Assembly: GCF_011386835.1 (NCBI RefSeq)
Contig: NC_088800.1
Coordinates: 19,316,572-19,380,571 of the forward strand
DNA length: 64,000 nucleotides
From: Chrysemys picta bellii
Lineage: Eukaryota > Chordata > Testudines > Emydidae
Reading direction: 5' to 3'
The notes under the pieces were generated by a model that saw only the letters and a list, made by a program, of their open reading frames with translations, was not told where the DNA came from and searched no databases. Positions 63,656 through 64,000 of the stretch are shown piece by piece. The translations under genes were made by a program, and so were the position numbers. The first letter of the stretch is position 1. The number at the start of each line of letters is the position of its first letter.

Positions 63656-64000
63656 ATAATAGAATTATTGGTCAGTTCAGACATCTTTTTTGTTCATTCT
63701 TCCTACTTAGTGAGTCAGTAAAGCAATTGTATCGTTGGGGCTAGACTAGGCTTTGTGCACGGGGGAAAATTTAAGCTTAACACGCATTGTCAATTTCTTT
63801 TTAAAGGGTCTTTCTTCCCCGTCCACTATGCCGCTTGTAAGCCTTTAAAAAAAAAAAAAAAAAATAACCCCCCCCCCCACCAAATTACGAGATTCTTGTA
63901 TAAATACTAGTTAGTTTTAGTATCAAATAATAAGTCCCCTTAATTATTTTCAGTTTTCTTGGATTCTCCATAATTTTAAGTATTCTTTTCCCAGAAAGGC
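63656..64000. other. Right-edge stretch
   Basis: It holds an A18 run at about 63,847 followed by a C9 run. Nothing else was recognised. Confidence 0.5.

Overview
The window is vertebrate nuclear DNA, most likely from a non-avian reptile and probably a turtle. The evidence is spliced genes with GT-AG introns, CpG-rich promoters, many CR1 LINE copies ending in the ATTCTATG-type tail, MIR-like and tRNA-type SINE copies, and a dense set of short hAT-type and other terminal-inverted-repeat elements. The turtle call rests on recalled repeat flavour, not on a search. About 1.5 kb of the 64 kb is protein coding.

Layout. (1) 1-27,372, minus strand: the 5' part of SPPL2A, an intramembrane aspartyl protease. 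Six coding exons give residues 1-248 (signal peptide, PA domain, first two membrane segments); the catalytic half lies beyond the left edge. Its CpG promoter is at about 27.4-27.7 kb, and intron 1 opens with a strikingly C-rich tract. (2) 27.7-39.7 kb: no gene recognised, only transposon remnants, including a possible DIRS-type hydrolase remnant beside a ~139 bp tandem repeat. (3) 39.7-44.5 kb, minus strand: two clear coding exons of a CDC42 small effector (CDC42SE/SPEC) gene with exactly the 18- and 34-codon exons of CDC42SE2, plus a doubtful third exon. (4) 49.3-55.1 kb, plus strand: a complete eight-exon nicotinamide riboside kinase gene, NMRK2-like, 208 codons, with a CpG promoter holding four CCAAT-type boxes. 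(5) 55.1-64 kb: intergenic, repeats only.

The most interesting point is the gene order. From memory, human SPPL2A (15q21) is followed by AP4E1 with neither a CDC42SE nor an NMRK gene between. Families around this locus (SPPL2, TRPM6/7, TNFAIP8, LYSMD, SEMA6) have members on human 1q21, 5q, 9q21, 15q21 and 19p13. CDC42SE1 (1q21), CDC42SE2 (5q31), NMRK1 (9q21, beside TRPM6) and NMRK2 (19p13.3) sit on the same set. The two genes here may therefore be the 15q21-type ohnologs kept in this lineage and lost in mammals. This is inference and needs synteny and tree tests.

The three genes do not form a pathway. SPPL2A cleaves type II membrane proteins in lysosomes and late endosomes, CDC42SE proteins bind active CDC42 at the plasma membrane, and NMRK phosphorylates nicotinamide riboside for NAD+ synthesis. 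CDC42SE and NMRK are head to head about 5 kb apart and could share the 49.3-49.8 kb promoter.
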